NCBI RefSeq assembly: GCF_033473495.1
Contig: NC_088938.1
Location: forward strand, 2,480,001-2,544,000
Length of the DNA: 64,000 nt
Source: Cercospora beticola
Taxonomy: Eukaryota; Ascomycota; Dothideomycetes; Mycosphaerellales; Mycosphaerellaceae
Direction of reading: 5' to 3'
Shown: positions 21,944-33,175 of the stretch, one piece after another
Layout: every line of letters begins with the position of its first letter
Numbering within the stretch: position 1 is the first letter of the stretch
The notes under the pieces: model-generated
Seen by the model: only the letters and a program-made list of their open reading frames with translations
Told to the model about the DNA's origin: nothing
The model's database searches: none
Made by a program: the position numbers and the translations under genes

Positions 21944-22442
21944 GGTGGAAGTGTCGGTATGTTTCTGTCGCCCAGATGACGTATCGTATCGCTGAGGGGT
22001 GCAGGGTGGAGGGGAGGTGATAGAGGCGCGGTGTCTATGGAGGGTGCATGGTCTTCACTCGCGGTTCGCATGTGAAAATGGTCCGTCCTCTTGCGCTACG
22101 AACTGTCGCTGCTGTCTGTGCCAACTTTGGCGTCTGCCATTAACGGTATTGATGGTGCTTGGTCATGAAAACGTGGCAGTAACTTGATTAAGCAGCGGCC
22201 AGGGTCCGGCGGCTTGCATGCGTCCCGCAAGGCTCGAGCTACCTGTCCTCTCACATCGTCCACCACCACTACCCGACTTCTATTCACTCCTTGACCAGCC
22301 GTGTTCCATTGCTGTGCAACGCCGCCGGGAAATCTCCTTCAATCTGGCGTCTTCTCACTGAGCCACTGCTCCCTCCCTTCCAGCCTGCGGGCTGCCGCCA
22401 ATCCGCCATTCGTCCATTCGCTATACTTAAATTATACCCATC
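21944..22442. promoter_or_regulatory. Shared divergent promoter of SEC20 and ERV46
   Basis: These 499 bp separate the two start codons. No other coding signal is seen. Both flanking products work between ER and Golgi, so common control is possible. No specific factor site was identified. Confidence 0.45.
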
Positions 22443-23789
22443 ATGCCGCCCAAATCCCGCTTCATGAAGCTCGACGCCTTCACCAAAACCGTCGAAGATG
22501 CACGAATCCGCACCTCCACCGGTGGTCTGGTCACCATTACATCGCTCATCCTCATCCTCTATCTGGTGTGGGGAGAATGGAGCGACTACCGAAGGGTCGT
22601 CGTGCACCCGGAACTTATCGTCGACAAGGGGCGTGGCGAGAAGATGGAGATTCACTTGAATGTGTCCTTCCCTCGCGTGCCCTGCGAGCTACTCACCCTC
22701 GATGTGATGGACGTGAGTGGAGACGTGCAGACGGGTGTCATGCATGGAGTGAACAAGGTCAGGCTTGATCCAAGCGGACGAGAGCTGTCCAAAGAAGCAC
22801 TGAACGTGAACGGCGAAGATCAGGCACAACACATGGACCCGGACTATTGTGGAGAGTGTTACGGAGCACCCGCTCCTGCCAATGCGAAGAAATCTGGATG
22901 CTGCAACACTTGTGCCGAAGTACGGGAGGCATATGCCGGTGTGAGCTGGTCGTTCGGGAGAGGCGAGAACGTGGAACAGTGCGAGAGAGAGCACTATGCT
23001 GAGCACCTGGACGAGCAGAGAAAGGAGGGATGCCGGATTGAGGGCGGTATTCGCGTGAACAAGGTCGTGGGCAACTTCCACCTTGCCCCTGGAAAGAGTT
23101 TCAGCAATGGGAACATGCACGTTCACGATCTGGACAACTACTTTAAGAGCGGAGAGGTCCAGCATTCCTTCACACACAAGATCCATCATTTGCGATTTGG
23201 TCCGCAACTACCGGATGACATTGTGCAACGAGTGGGCAAGAAGGGCATGGCCTGGTCCAATCACCACTTGAACCCTCTGGACAACACGGAACAATTCACA
23301 GATGAGGTTGCCTACAACTACATGTACTTTGTGAAAGTCGTTCCGACTGCGTACTTGCCTCTGGGTTGGGAGAAGACCAACTCGATACTGGACATCCCCC
23401 ACGAGCTGGTCGAGCTTGGAGGCTATGGCAAAGGTGAATCTGGTAGCATCGAGACTCATCAGTATTCTGTAACCTCGCACAAGCGATCTCTGTCGGGAGG
23501 AGATGCGAAGGAGGAAGGCCACGCCGAGAGACTACATGCTAGGGGTGGTATTCCCGGCGTGTTCTTCTCATATGTAAGATCTTCATCCCTTATCGCTACT
23601 CCATTACTAACACAATCTTAGGACATCTCACCCATGAAGGTCATCAACCGAGAGGCCCGCGCGAAGACCTTCTCCGGCTTCTTGGTCGGCGTCTGCGCTG
23701 TCATAGGAGGCACGTTAACGGTCGCCGCTGCCGTGGACCGGCTCTTGTACGAGGGCGGCTCCAAGTTGAAAAAATATCATGCAAGCTAG
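22443..23789 (+). CDS. ERV46: Erv46 (ERGIC3 family) ER-Golgi cargo receptor subunit
   Basis: Exon 1 is 22443-23573, a 48-nt intron at 23574-23621 has a GTAAGA donor, ACTAACAC branch and TTAG acceptor, and exon 2 is 23622-23789, giving 432 residues. Erv46 pairs with Erv41 and cycles in COPII/COPI vesicles as a retrograde receptor for ER residents lacking KDEL-type signals. Evidence is the N-terminal FMKLDAFTKTVEDARIRTSTGG segment before transmembrane helix 1 (residues about 28-45). The lumenal domain has the conserved Cys cluster (DYCGECYGAP, SGCCNTCAEVREAY). A GNFHLAPGKS segment and NPLDNTEQ precede a second transmembrane helix in exon 2 (FLVGVCAVIGGTLTVAAAVD). The tail ends KLKKYHAS; whether KK acts as a COPI signal is uncertain. 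Missing the intron would remove the second membrane helix. Confidence 0.94.
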
Positions 23790-24389
23790 ATGCATGTCTA
23801 GGATCAGCATGATATACGATAGATGTACTTGTTTCCACTATTTGAGCAGCATGGTCCGGAGTCATCGTGTGAATACAGAATCGCGGCGTTTGGGAGACGT
23901 GTTGAGTAACAACTAGAGCACGCATGAAAAGGCTGCGAGCTGGGTTTGAGAATGTGCAGTGTGAAATTAGGAGGGGCTGGAAGGTTTGGCAGGGTGGTCG
24001 CGTAGAGTTCAGTCTATGCTGCGTGAAGCATGTGAGTGCACTTCACGTGAAGTTCACGTTGTGTCAACGATGTTTGCACATTGCCTTTCGCTCACTTATT
24101 TCTCAACGGTTGCTGACCGGTAGATCTCGCCTCGTTTCGCGTAATTCTCACTTCACCCAAAGCTCACGACGTCTTCACAGCTCTTGACTTGACCTAACCA
24201 CCTTCAACATCCTGTTGCATCGAGTGCTGCACATCCACATACCTACTTCGCCCTATACCACTCAAAGCTTTGAACATCCACTACTCAAGCACATTACGCT
24301 ACGCACCGGGTGTCGCGACCGTCCACCACAACACTGACAACCCAGTATCTTTCAAGATCAACCCCGACACCCAACCCACACAAGCCACC
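23790..24389. other. Intergenic, 600 bp, with palindromic E-box
   Basis: 3' flank of ERV46 and promoter/leader of the first Lys-rich gene. The last 150 nt are C/A-rich, typical of a fungal 5' leader. Contains the 14-bp palindrome listed at 24040. Confidence 0.5.
24040..24053. promoter_or_regulatory. 14-bp palindrome ACTTCACGTGAAGT with CACGTG core
   Basis: Perfect inverted repeat about 340 nt upstream of the Lys-rich gene ATG. It is flanked by half-site-like GTGAAG (24023) and TTCACGT (24053). This is the shape of a bHLH dimer site; binding is an inference. Confidence 0.4.
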
Positions 24390-24989
24390 ATGCCCGAAAA
24401 ACTCAAGGGCCCTTTCAGCTTCAAGGTCGCCAAGGCGGTCCTCAGCCCATCAGACATGGAGCGTTTGGCTTGCGCTTTTCTTAACACCGAGAATGTCTAT
24501 CAGGTATGTATGAAGCTATCCTTATTGCTACCAAGCACGGGATCAAGCTGGCTCCATTGCACCATTGCGGTCTTGTCGCTGATATAATCCCAGTTCGATC
24601 TCAACAAGGCTGCCTCCGATTTTGGTGGCGCTAAACCAGACAGCTTCAAACGCTCGATCTGGGTCATTACGAAGAAGATCAAGGAGGCGATGGAGGGTCA
24701 GGGAAGTGATGCCGGTGGCGACGAAGTGGCTGCTACGCCAGCGAAGTCTGCTGGCAAGAAGCGTAAGGGGGCGGCAAGCGAGGTCAACGGGGATGAGAGC
24801 GCCGTGAAGAAGAAGGCGAAGGTGAATGGTGCTCGTGGAAAGGCTAAGAAAGCGAAGACTGAGGTGGAGAACGGCGAAGACGATGGAGAAGATCCATTGG
24901 CGGGTGCAGCTGACACTCCGGTGAAGAAGGAGAAGCATGTTGCTGGTGAGGGTGGCGATGGCGACGACGGGGATGACTGGTTGGTTTGA
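24390..24989 (+). CDS. Small nuclear-like Lys-rich protein A (tandem paralogue 1)
   Basis: Exon 1 is 24390-24503, a 90-nt intron at 24504-24593 has a GTATGT donor and CCCAG acceptor, and exon 2 is 24594-24989, giving 169 residues. The start is the ATG in CCACCATGCCC. The first 75 residues form a compact, probably helical segment (LSPSDMERLACAFLNTENVY, FDLNKAASDFGGAKPDSFKR, IWVITKKIKEAMEG). The rest is a Lys/Ala/Glu tail with nuclear-localisation-like clusters (KKRKGAAS, KKKAKVNGARGKAKKAKT) and an acidic end (GDDGDDWLV). The plan of a small globular head with a histone-H1-like basic tail suggests a nucleic-acid or chromatin-associated protein, but no named domain was recognised. The next gene has the same plan and intron position. 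Confidence 0.75.
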
Positions 24990-25499
24990 GTGACTTCATT
25001 CGACTTCCAAGGCGATCGAAGGAATAGCGATGTTGGAAAATCTGTGCCACAGAGTCTTGAGCCAAGGAAGACGAGCTACATTCTGGACTTATGTCTGGTA
25101 GTACTCTGCGAGTAGTTATTGTGCTGATGATGTACTCCGTCTCTATCAGCACTCAAGCACATGAACAATGTAGTTTTCTGGACCCGCTTCACTTCACTTC
25201 CCACATGTCATTAGAAAATTGGTTGAGATTAGGCACGATCTCAACTAGTCGCCATCGTGACCTTCTGTCCGTTTGCATCAGCTGCAGAAGCTTTACTTCG
25301 ACCCCTGCCTTGCCGGCGCGCGCATAATAAGCACCAATCTCGCACTTTACTTCGACTTTCTTCGCAACACAAACATCCGCTCCTCGCTTTCCGACAGATC
25401 AGCTTCGACCACCACACATCACATCCATCCACACACATCGGTAACACTTTCGATCTCTCACTCATACAGACCCTCACTGACTGACATCGATCAGCCAAC
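24990..25499. other. Intergenic, 510 bp between the tandem Lys-rich genes
   Basis: Contains the 3' flank of the first gene and the C/A-rich leader of the second (about 25370-25499). No other feature seen. Confidence 0.5.
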
Positions 25500-26042
25500 A
25501 TGTCCACCACCATTGACTTAAGCGCTATCCCGGAAGGCGACTTGCGCCGCTTCGCAGCCTGCTGGCTCAACTCCGAACTCAGTGTACGTCTTCTTACGTC
25601 CCTTCCACTACACTTCTCATCTGTCACCGCCAATCGCACCATACTCATCGTCTTCGACAGACCAACTGGGAGGCAGCCCACGCCACCTTCGATCCGGAAG
25701 GCAAACTCAAGCTCGCCTCCTTCAAGACCGTGACCCAAAAGGCTAGCAAGAAGGCAGGCGGAGGAGGTGCTGCCGCCGAGAATGGAGATGCTAAGCCAAA
25801 GAAGGCCCCTGCGAAGCGCAAGAAGGCTGCGTCCGAAGCCAACGAGGACGGCGGTGATGGCGAATCGAAGTCCAAGAAGGCTCGCGCACCAGCTAAGAAG
25901 GGCAAGAAGGCTGCTTCGGAGGAGAAGGTCGTTGAAGGTACGATCTGCTTCGTCTTCCACTTTACTCAGATGTTTTACATTGCTGACACTTCGAGCAGAT
26001 GACGAGGCTCCGGTCAAGGGAGAGGAGGGAGAAGATGAATGA
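25500..26042 (+). CDS. Small nuclear-like Lys-rich protein B (tandem paralogue 2)
   Basis: Three exons: 25500-25583, 25661-25937 and 25999-26042. Introns of 77 nt (GTACGT donor, ACAG acceptor) and 61 nt (GTACGA donor, CTGAC branch, GCAG acceptor) are phase-consistent, giving 134 residues. The N-terminal head (IPEGDLRRFAACWLNSELS, TNWEAAHATFDPEGKLKLAS) aligns in pattern with the upstream paralogue: D-x2-R-x-A-x3-LN, then an intron, then an A-rich helix and SFK. The tail is Lys/Ala/Gly-rich (KKAPAKRKKAAS, KKARAPAKKGKKAAS) and ends in an acidic stretch (GEEGEDE). Likely nuclear by composition; function unknown. The first intron is phase 0 at the position matching the paralogue's intron. Confidence 0.75.
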
Positions 26043-26510
26043 AAAGGCGACTCCCAACACCGACTTTGCTTCAATAGCGCCTTGGACTAAAGAAAGGGAT
26101 GACCTTGACCGTGTCTACAGAGTGGTCAGATCCGCATCTTCAGGATAGGGGTCTCCTTTGGATGCGCGCTAGCGTGTCTGCATTAGCCAACAGTCTCATT
26201 GATCTGATCAAGACGCATTGTGGCGCTGCGACATAACTACTGAATCGAGTTGAATTGAATTGAGGCGTCCCTGAGTTCGTGCCCTCGTCTTGAGCTTCCA
26301 GCAGTCTTTCTAGAATCGTCCTTTCTTGTCGTTCAGGTAGGCCCCGCTCATGCATCGGGTCCAGATCCGAAACGAGTGCCAGCAAACTGCGGCGTCTGCC
26401 TATCGCCAAGGCAATCGCACGACAAAGTCATCGCCCTTTGGATCAGGTTGTTCGCTGACCAGAGTCCATCGCAATTACGAAACAGAACAACCTCCCGCAC
26501 TCCCGCCTCC
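26043..26510. other. Intergenic, 470 bp, no gene seen
   Basis: 3' flank of the second Lys-rich gene and promoter of the kinase-like gene. Nothing else recognised. Confidence 0.5.
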
Positions 26511-27458
26511 ATGACTCCCCTTGACTTCCCGTTCACACTCGTGAGCAACTGCGGAGAGCACGAAGTCCTGCTGAAGAAGTTCCTCCAGCCCTTCAAGTTC
26601 AAAGTCTCGTCAACCGATGACGAGGATGAATACTACATCGCGGTCTTCGAAGGCGTGTACAGAGGCAAACTCGTGGTCATCAAGGTTTACGGAAGCCTTG
26701 CTGGTTGCAGTGGCGAGCAGGCGTGCGTCCGTGCAGCCCGAGAAGTGAGAGCGCTGCGGCGATTGAGCAAACCATCGTCGCCATGCCCCCATGCTCCGCA
26801 ACTTCGAGCGAGCTTCCAAGCAGATGGGTCGTGGTCCGACCGCTATCCCAACGACCCTGACTGCCAAGTCATCGTCATGACCAAACTTCCGGGGAGACTC
26901 ATTGGCGAAGACATCTTGGGAGACCCGGATCAGTATCGCCGCGTGGCGGCTGCGTTCAAGAGAGCACTGGAGTAAGCCATTCACTTCTGGAGGAGATGTT
27001 TAGTGCCGCGGTTGCAAGACTAACGAGGTCTGTCCCTTCCTCCTAGTGATATCCATGCCCGAGGCGTAGACAACCGCAGCCATCACGACGGAAACATCTT
27101 GTGGCACGAGCAAGAAGACAAATGGTGAGCGACGGCCCTCGGTGTCCTACATTCCAGACAGGCAGACTGACCAGCCCACAGCTACATCATCGACTACGAG
27201 CGTGCTGGGTTTACTGAATTGCCAGATTCTTGCTTTGCCGATTGGTTATGCGGCCGTGCATCACTACAAATCGAGCATGCCTTGAAGGGAGCAGAAGAGT
27301 CGTCTAGCGCGGCTGGCCTTGCGTCGAAGGGAGGAGAAGAGGCGTCTATGGCCTGCGAGCCTGCTTCGGAGGGAGTCGAGAAGTCGTCTAGAGCGGCAAA
27401 GATTGAGGAGCTACAAGACCAGATGGCGGAGGAGGCCCTCCATGTCGATGAAGACTGA
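26511..27458 (+). CDS. Small protein-kinase-fold protein, possibly atypical
   Basis: Three exons: 26511-26971, 27047-27124 and 27182-27458. The introns have GTAAGC and GTGAGC donors and CCTAG and CACAG acceptors; phases agree, giving 271 residues. The ATG is in MTPLDFPFTLV. Seen: a beta-strand lysine (KLVVIKVYGS) preceded by AVFEGVYRG, then an AREVRALRRLS helix like helix C, and a hinge-like VIVMTKLPGRLIG. The catalytic-loop equivalent in exon 2 is IHARGVDNRSHHDGNILW, and the metal-site equivalent in exon 3 is YIIDYERAGF. These map on kinase HRDxxxxN and DFG as H-x-x-x...HHDGN and DYE. The arrangement resembles small fungal kinase-like or aminoglycoside-phosphotransferase-like proteins. The C-terminal 90 residues are Glu/Ala/Ser-rich, with a repeated EE/SS-A-x-A pattern and a short coiled coil. 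Activity is uncertain. Confidence 0.68.
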
Positions 27459-27738
27459 TGAAATGCTTGGACACTGCTCCCGAAGCCGACGTGTGGTTCT
27501 TGAAGTTGCAGAAGCTTGACGGAGCAACAATGGAAGCGGCATTGATCAGACTCAACGTGTATGCAGCACCGATGTGTCGTCCGGAGTGATGTTGGTAGAA
27601 TCTGAGTCGAAGTCTTCAATTGCGCTCTCGGCAGCACATTGTCAGGGAACCAGCTTCAGGAGGACCATCATCTTGATGGCCGGGATAGGGAGCATCGCAT
27701 TTGATTCAAACTGTTACATAGACTGCGCTGACTTTGTG

Positions 27739-28839
27739 CTATGAGATGAAGCACAAGCAGTCCACGCCAACGTAGAACACAAAGAGTGGATATACAGCCA
27801 ATGCCACTCTGTTCTTGATGACACCACTGCCGCCCAAAATGCTCACGCCAGCCGCTAATGACCACAGTCCAAGCACGCTGTAGACGGGTATTCGTACTAT
27901 CGTGGGAACGTGGAAGGCGCTGAGGATCGAAGCGATGACCATGGGGAAGAGTGTGTAGCCGATGATGCAAACGGACTGGAAGAAGGAACTGTCGTATGTC
28001 AGCATTGTGATCGAATCCAAAGCATCGATAAACGTACATATTCCCTCCGAGCAACTTGATCTGCAGGGTCACAACTGCCTCGCCAATCCAGATGAGAGCA
28101 AAGACTCCGCTGAAGACAGCGGAGCGCTGGTCTTCTCTAGCACCAAGCGAGAGGAAGAAAGACAGAAGCAAGCAGAAAAGTAGCGGACCCCTGTACATAT
28201 CATTAGCACGTCCTTCAGCGTAAAGACGCAGCAATGCAACATACCATAGATCCCAATCCCTCAAACCCTCGCTCATCCCGCCCTGCTCCAAGATAGTATC
28301 TGCATCAACTTGTGGCCATCTTCCCACAAGACCTCTGATATGCCCTGCCACGCCTGCTGGACCTCCTCCTTCGCCATTGTTTGCATTCATACCCTCCCCT
28401 CGAGCCATGACACCTCCAAGTAGGTACTTGGGGTAAAGCACCTGCCGCATCTTTTCCCACACGGCAAGCAGATCGCGCCGTAGAGTGTCCCAGACAGATT
28501 CGTCAAGTGTGTCAAGTGGTGCGCGGCGATCTTCGCCAGCGATGGCGTTATTGAGGTAGCCTTGAGCGGAATTGGCTGCGCGGGCGTTGGCTTGGGATTG
28601 TTGGTTTGTGATGTTGCCGGTCAGGGGTGCTCGGTCGCTCGTTGAGACGGGGTCGTCGAGATCGTCGAGAGTGGCTGTTAGAGAGTCTGTCAATATGGCA
28701 AGGCGGTGGTCTAGATGGAGGAGCGCATACCATCATCGGGATCGATGAGGTCGTCTTCCTCGACGGGTGCATCGTAGTGTTCGTAGGGGTTGGCTGATTG
28801 ATTGCGTCCACTGCCGGGACCAGGCATCATTGCAGCCAT
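27739..28839 (-). CDS. YIP4: Yip4 (YIPF6) Golgi membrane protein
   Basis: Four exons on the minus strand: 28839-28731, 28686-28245, 28190-28038 and 27988-27739. The introns are short (44, 54 and 49 nt) with GTATGC, GTATGT and GTACGT donors and CAG acceptors. Phases agree, giving 317 residues. YIP1-family proteins are multi-pass Golgi/ER proteins that bind Rab GTPases. The N-terminal 150 residues are cytosolic and acidic (APVEEDDLIDPDD, TATLDDLDDP). They are followed by the family segment LDTLDESVWDTLRRDL and VLYPKYL. The junctions rebuild DWDLWGPLLFCLLLS and KLLGGNISFFQSVCIIGY, conserved Yip4 segments that mark the first and third membrane regions. About five hydrophobic helices follow. The last helix ends in CLCFIS at the C-terminus. 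Divergent from GAL7 across 1.4 kb. Confidence 0.9.
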
Positions 28840-30238
28840 GACGCTGGACGGGGTGAGAGGATGTTAAAGTGGTCGTTGCTGTGAGTGTTGTGGTGAGGTG
28901 AGCTCCGTGGTTATGGTGCAGCACTAAGATACAGCTGTCGCGAATGCCCTGACGCGTTTCTCGGCTGAGCTTCCCCAGCCCTTCCTACGCATAATGCCCG
29001 CGCCTGCCGCTATATGTACATGTATATTCGTTCACTGCATATCCAGCTTGAACCAGCTTTACGCGTGTTTGCGACTTCTCAGACTCAGCATTGACTCGAC
29101 ATGACACTCAATGGAGCACGCCGATGCACCGATGCAATTCATCTTCCTGGCGATTGCAGACAAGGCAAATCTGCCTCAACCCTGGGTTCTGAGTCCCTGG
29201 CAATGCCCTCTTGGACCGCGGGTCTGCATATGTCCTGGCGTAGCAAGAGCCTTGGACAGTCCGACTAACTCTATGGACGTTGAGCTATGAGATTCACCCA
29301 GAGCATTTCTTCTCTCATACCGCCCTGAGCTCGGGTTATACATCAGCCGAGGACGGAGACACTGGTGGGCCACTCGCAGATCTGCTGTCTTTCGCACCGT
29401 CTCGGAGCAGCGCCTCCTACACTCTATCCTACTCCGCCATTTTCCAACATGAGGCCGGTGCCCAGCTCGACCACGCGCCTGTTGTCCGCACCGAGTCGTG
29501 CTTTGGCCGCATGTGTCCTCTGGAGTTTTGCCGCTCGCAGGGGGCGTGAACTCTCATCGGCCCGTCGAAGAGTTCTCCGCCGCGTAAAGCGCCAGACTCC
29601 CGCTCCAATTCCACCAGCTGCTGCGGCGCGGGGATGCTGGATCTCGAAGATGCTCTCGCAGAGCTTCGCCAGCGGCACTTATGTGCGTCGCGACAGAGAT
29701 CATCGCACCCCCGGCTGGCGGTCGGCGGCATAATGAGCAAAACCAGAACAGCCGCACGCGGGATGTGGAGAGTGACGATGTGGAGGGGCAGGCGCACATG
29801 AGACTGCAAGTCTATCGTGCTCGAGAGTTCCTCCGCCCAGAACTCTCGTGTCTCTGTTCTGCTGCTTTGCCTGTCTCGCAGACACGTCTCGGGAACCTTC
29901 ATCCACTCGGAGCGCTTGCAATTCCCCTTGAGCGCCCTCGATCCAAGCAGCTAGCACGTTCATCGCCCGCCGCTTTCCCAGCGCTACTGCTTGCCCCATC
30001 TTGGACGAACGAGTGTTAGATATATATCTTGGACACCACCCCGGCGCCTTCGCAGCGCGACTTAGCGTAGGACTACCCATTCGTACTCTCTCACTTCTCT
30101 TCAAGACCCGCCCCTCACTCAGACCTAATCATGCACCAGGTCAGCATCTCTCCAGGCCTATCGCCTTCACCCTCCTCGACACCCTCTCGAACAGATTCTC
30201 GACTCGATCTCAGCGACGCATGTTGCACCAAGACAACC
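28840..30238. promoter_or_regulatory. Divergent YIP4-GAL7 intergenic region, 1.4 kb
   Basis: Holds both promoters. Several overlapping frames of 70-160 codons on both strands (29280-30019) lack motifs and look incidental. A TATA-like palindrome AGATATATATCT lies at 30018-30029, roughly 100-200 nt upstream of the possible GAL7 start codons. Confidence 0.4.
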
Positions 30239-31542
<1,304 letters not shown>

Positions 31543-31822
31543 TTCGCCGCCAATTGTTATCCAGCGGCCGATCAATGCGATTTAATGCATAGATGAGCGA
31601 GGAGGCATTGCGCGGAGTTTTGGTGTGAAATGTTACATCTTAGACGGGGATTGTGAGGAGCATCAACCTCCCACCTACATTTAGATGGAGTGGAAATATT
31701 CTATCTGGATTACTTTCCCACGTTGGTCTCGTTTCCTCTTTCGTGTCCTGCGTCTAGTGCCCAGCACTTGGTGAACCAGATGCAGGTATTCGCCGTGACC
31801 GTGGCTAGGAGACCTTTTCCAT

Positions 31823-33175
31823 CTATACAGCCAAAGTAGAAACGTTTTCCGATACCGATCCAGGTCCTCTCTCTCGTGCAATATCAGGCGGCGTGTCCAG
31901 TTGCGCCTGCTCGGCCGTCCGCTTGATGCCCGCCGCAGTATTTTGCAACTTCTGCCTCTCTTCACTCAGTTGCTCGTTTTCCTTGGCATCATCCCCATCC
32001 GTGACTTTAGCAACAACTGCCGCAGCAGCCTCCTTCATCGCCTTCTTCCTCTCTGCTTTAGTCATCTTCGGCTTCTCAAAAGCCCCAATTTCCAACCTCC
32101 GATCGACTTCCACAGCAGTTTCTTTCAAATCCTCATACCCCAAAACTTCCACAATCGAACTATAACTCTTCGCACTCATCATTTTCTTATACGCTCCGAC
32201 TTTCCCAGGAATCATTTGTCCGAGAAGATACTTTGTATTCCCGAAACGATTTTCGACTTCAAGTGCGGTTTTCACATATTCTTTTACGACTTCGTCCCAG
32301 GGAGCTTTGCCGCCTTCGGATTCGGGACGGAAAACTGAGGGGTTTTGTTCGGCTGCTGTGGCGATCATGGCGCCGTCGACGCCGTATTGGGAGATGAGTT
32401 TCAATGCTTCATCGCGGGATGTTACGTCGCCGTTGATGAGGCAGGAGACGCCGGCTGCGTGACATGTTTCGCGAACGACTTTGAGACGGCCGTCGCGGAT
32501 TGCGGCTTCGCGGGGGCGCATGGGTGTTGTGCGGCAGTGGACTGTTAGGCCATGGATACCGGTTTCGCAGAGTTTGCGGACGAGGTCTTGGGTTTCCTCG
32601 GGGGTGTCGAGGATGCGGATTTTCACGCTGATGCCGATTTCGTAGGGTATACCGACTTCTTTCACAAGGGCGCGAAGGATGGCGCAGAGTTTGTCGGGAG
32701 TTTTGAGGAGGGCTGCGCCCATTCCGCCGCTGGTGCTGAAGGGTTTGGGACAGCCTGCGTTGACGTCGATGCCTGCGACATCTTTTGCGATGAGTTTCGC
32801 GGCTTCGACTGCGGTTTCTGGGTTTGCAGTTCCGATCTGGTAGATGAGTTTCTTGCCTTCTCGTTCTGGGTGCAGGCGGTATATGACACTTTCGCGCTGG
32901 TCGGGATTTAGACTTGGGTTCTTGGCTCCATTCGAGGATATTCTGGTGAAGTCGACGGCTTTCGTCACTGGGTTTTCGTGTCGCGTCGTACCGATGAGCG
33001 CTTTGTCAATGGTCTCTGGTCCCCACACCAAGTCTGCACCGTACTTGAGTGCCACCAAACGCGATGGACATTCGCCACTGCGCACCATAGGGGCCAGGAC
33101 GATCTTTCCTCTGTAGTCAACGCCATTCTTGGGGATGGAAACCCTCTTAGCCACGGATGTCATCGTGCGAAGCAT
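31823..33175 (-). CDS. SMM1: tRNA-dihydrouridine(20) synthase, Dus2/Smm1 type
   Basis: Single exon, 450 residues. Dus2 reduces U20 in the tRNA D-loop using FMN and NADPH. The TIM-barrel dihydrouridine synthase domain spans residues about 20-345: the opening strand GKIVLAPMVRSGECPSR, GADLVWGPETIDKAL with the Dus2-type ETIDKAL variant, QIGTANPETAVEAA, and the active-site loop DVNAGCPKPFS with catalytic Cys142. SVKIRIL, the HCRTTPMRPREAA FMN/tRNA loop and NGDVTSRDEA strands follow, then GAMIATAAEQNPS. The C-terminal 100 residues are Lys/Glu/Ala-rich (KMTKAERKKAMKEAAAAVVA) and probably disordered; no double-stranded RNA-binding domain like that of animal DUS2 is visible. Tail-to-tail with GAL7 at about 280 bp and divergent from the Snt2 gene. 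Confidence 0.93.
   Translation of the reverse strand: MLRTMTSVAKRVSIPKNGVDYRGKIVLAPMVRSGECPSRLVALKYGADLVWGPETIDKALIGTTRHENPVTKAVDFTRISSNGAKNPSLNPDQRESVIYRLHPEREGKKLIYQIGTANPETAVEAAKLIAKDVAGIDVNAGCPKPFSTSGGMGAALLKTPDKLCAILRALVKEVGIPYEIGISVKIRILDTPEETQDLVRKLCETGIHGLTVHCRTTPMRPREAAIRDGRLKVVRETCHAAGVSCLINGDVTSRDEALKLISQYGVDGAMIATAAEQNPSVFRPESEGGKAPWDEVVKEYVKTALEVENRFGNTKYLLGQMIPGKVGAYKKMMSAKSYSSIVEVLGYEDLKETAVEVDRRLEIGAFEKPKMTKAERKKAMKEAAAAVVAKVTDGDDAKENEQLSEERQKLQNTAAGIKRTAEQAQLDTPPDIARERGPGSVSENVSTLAV

Noticed and set aside
29280..30019. Overlapping 80-157-codon frames in the YIP4-GAL7 intergenic region
   Set aside because: No motif, conflicting strands, and no splice signals linking them; treated as promoter space.
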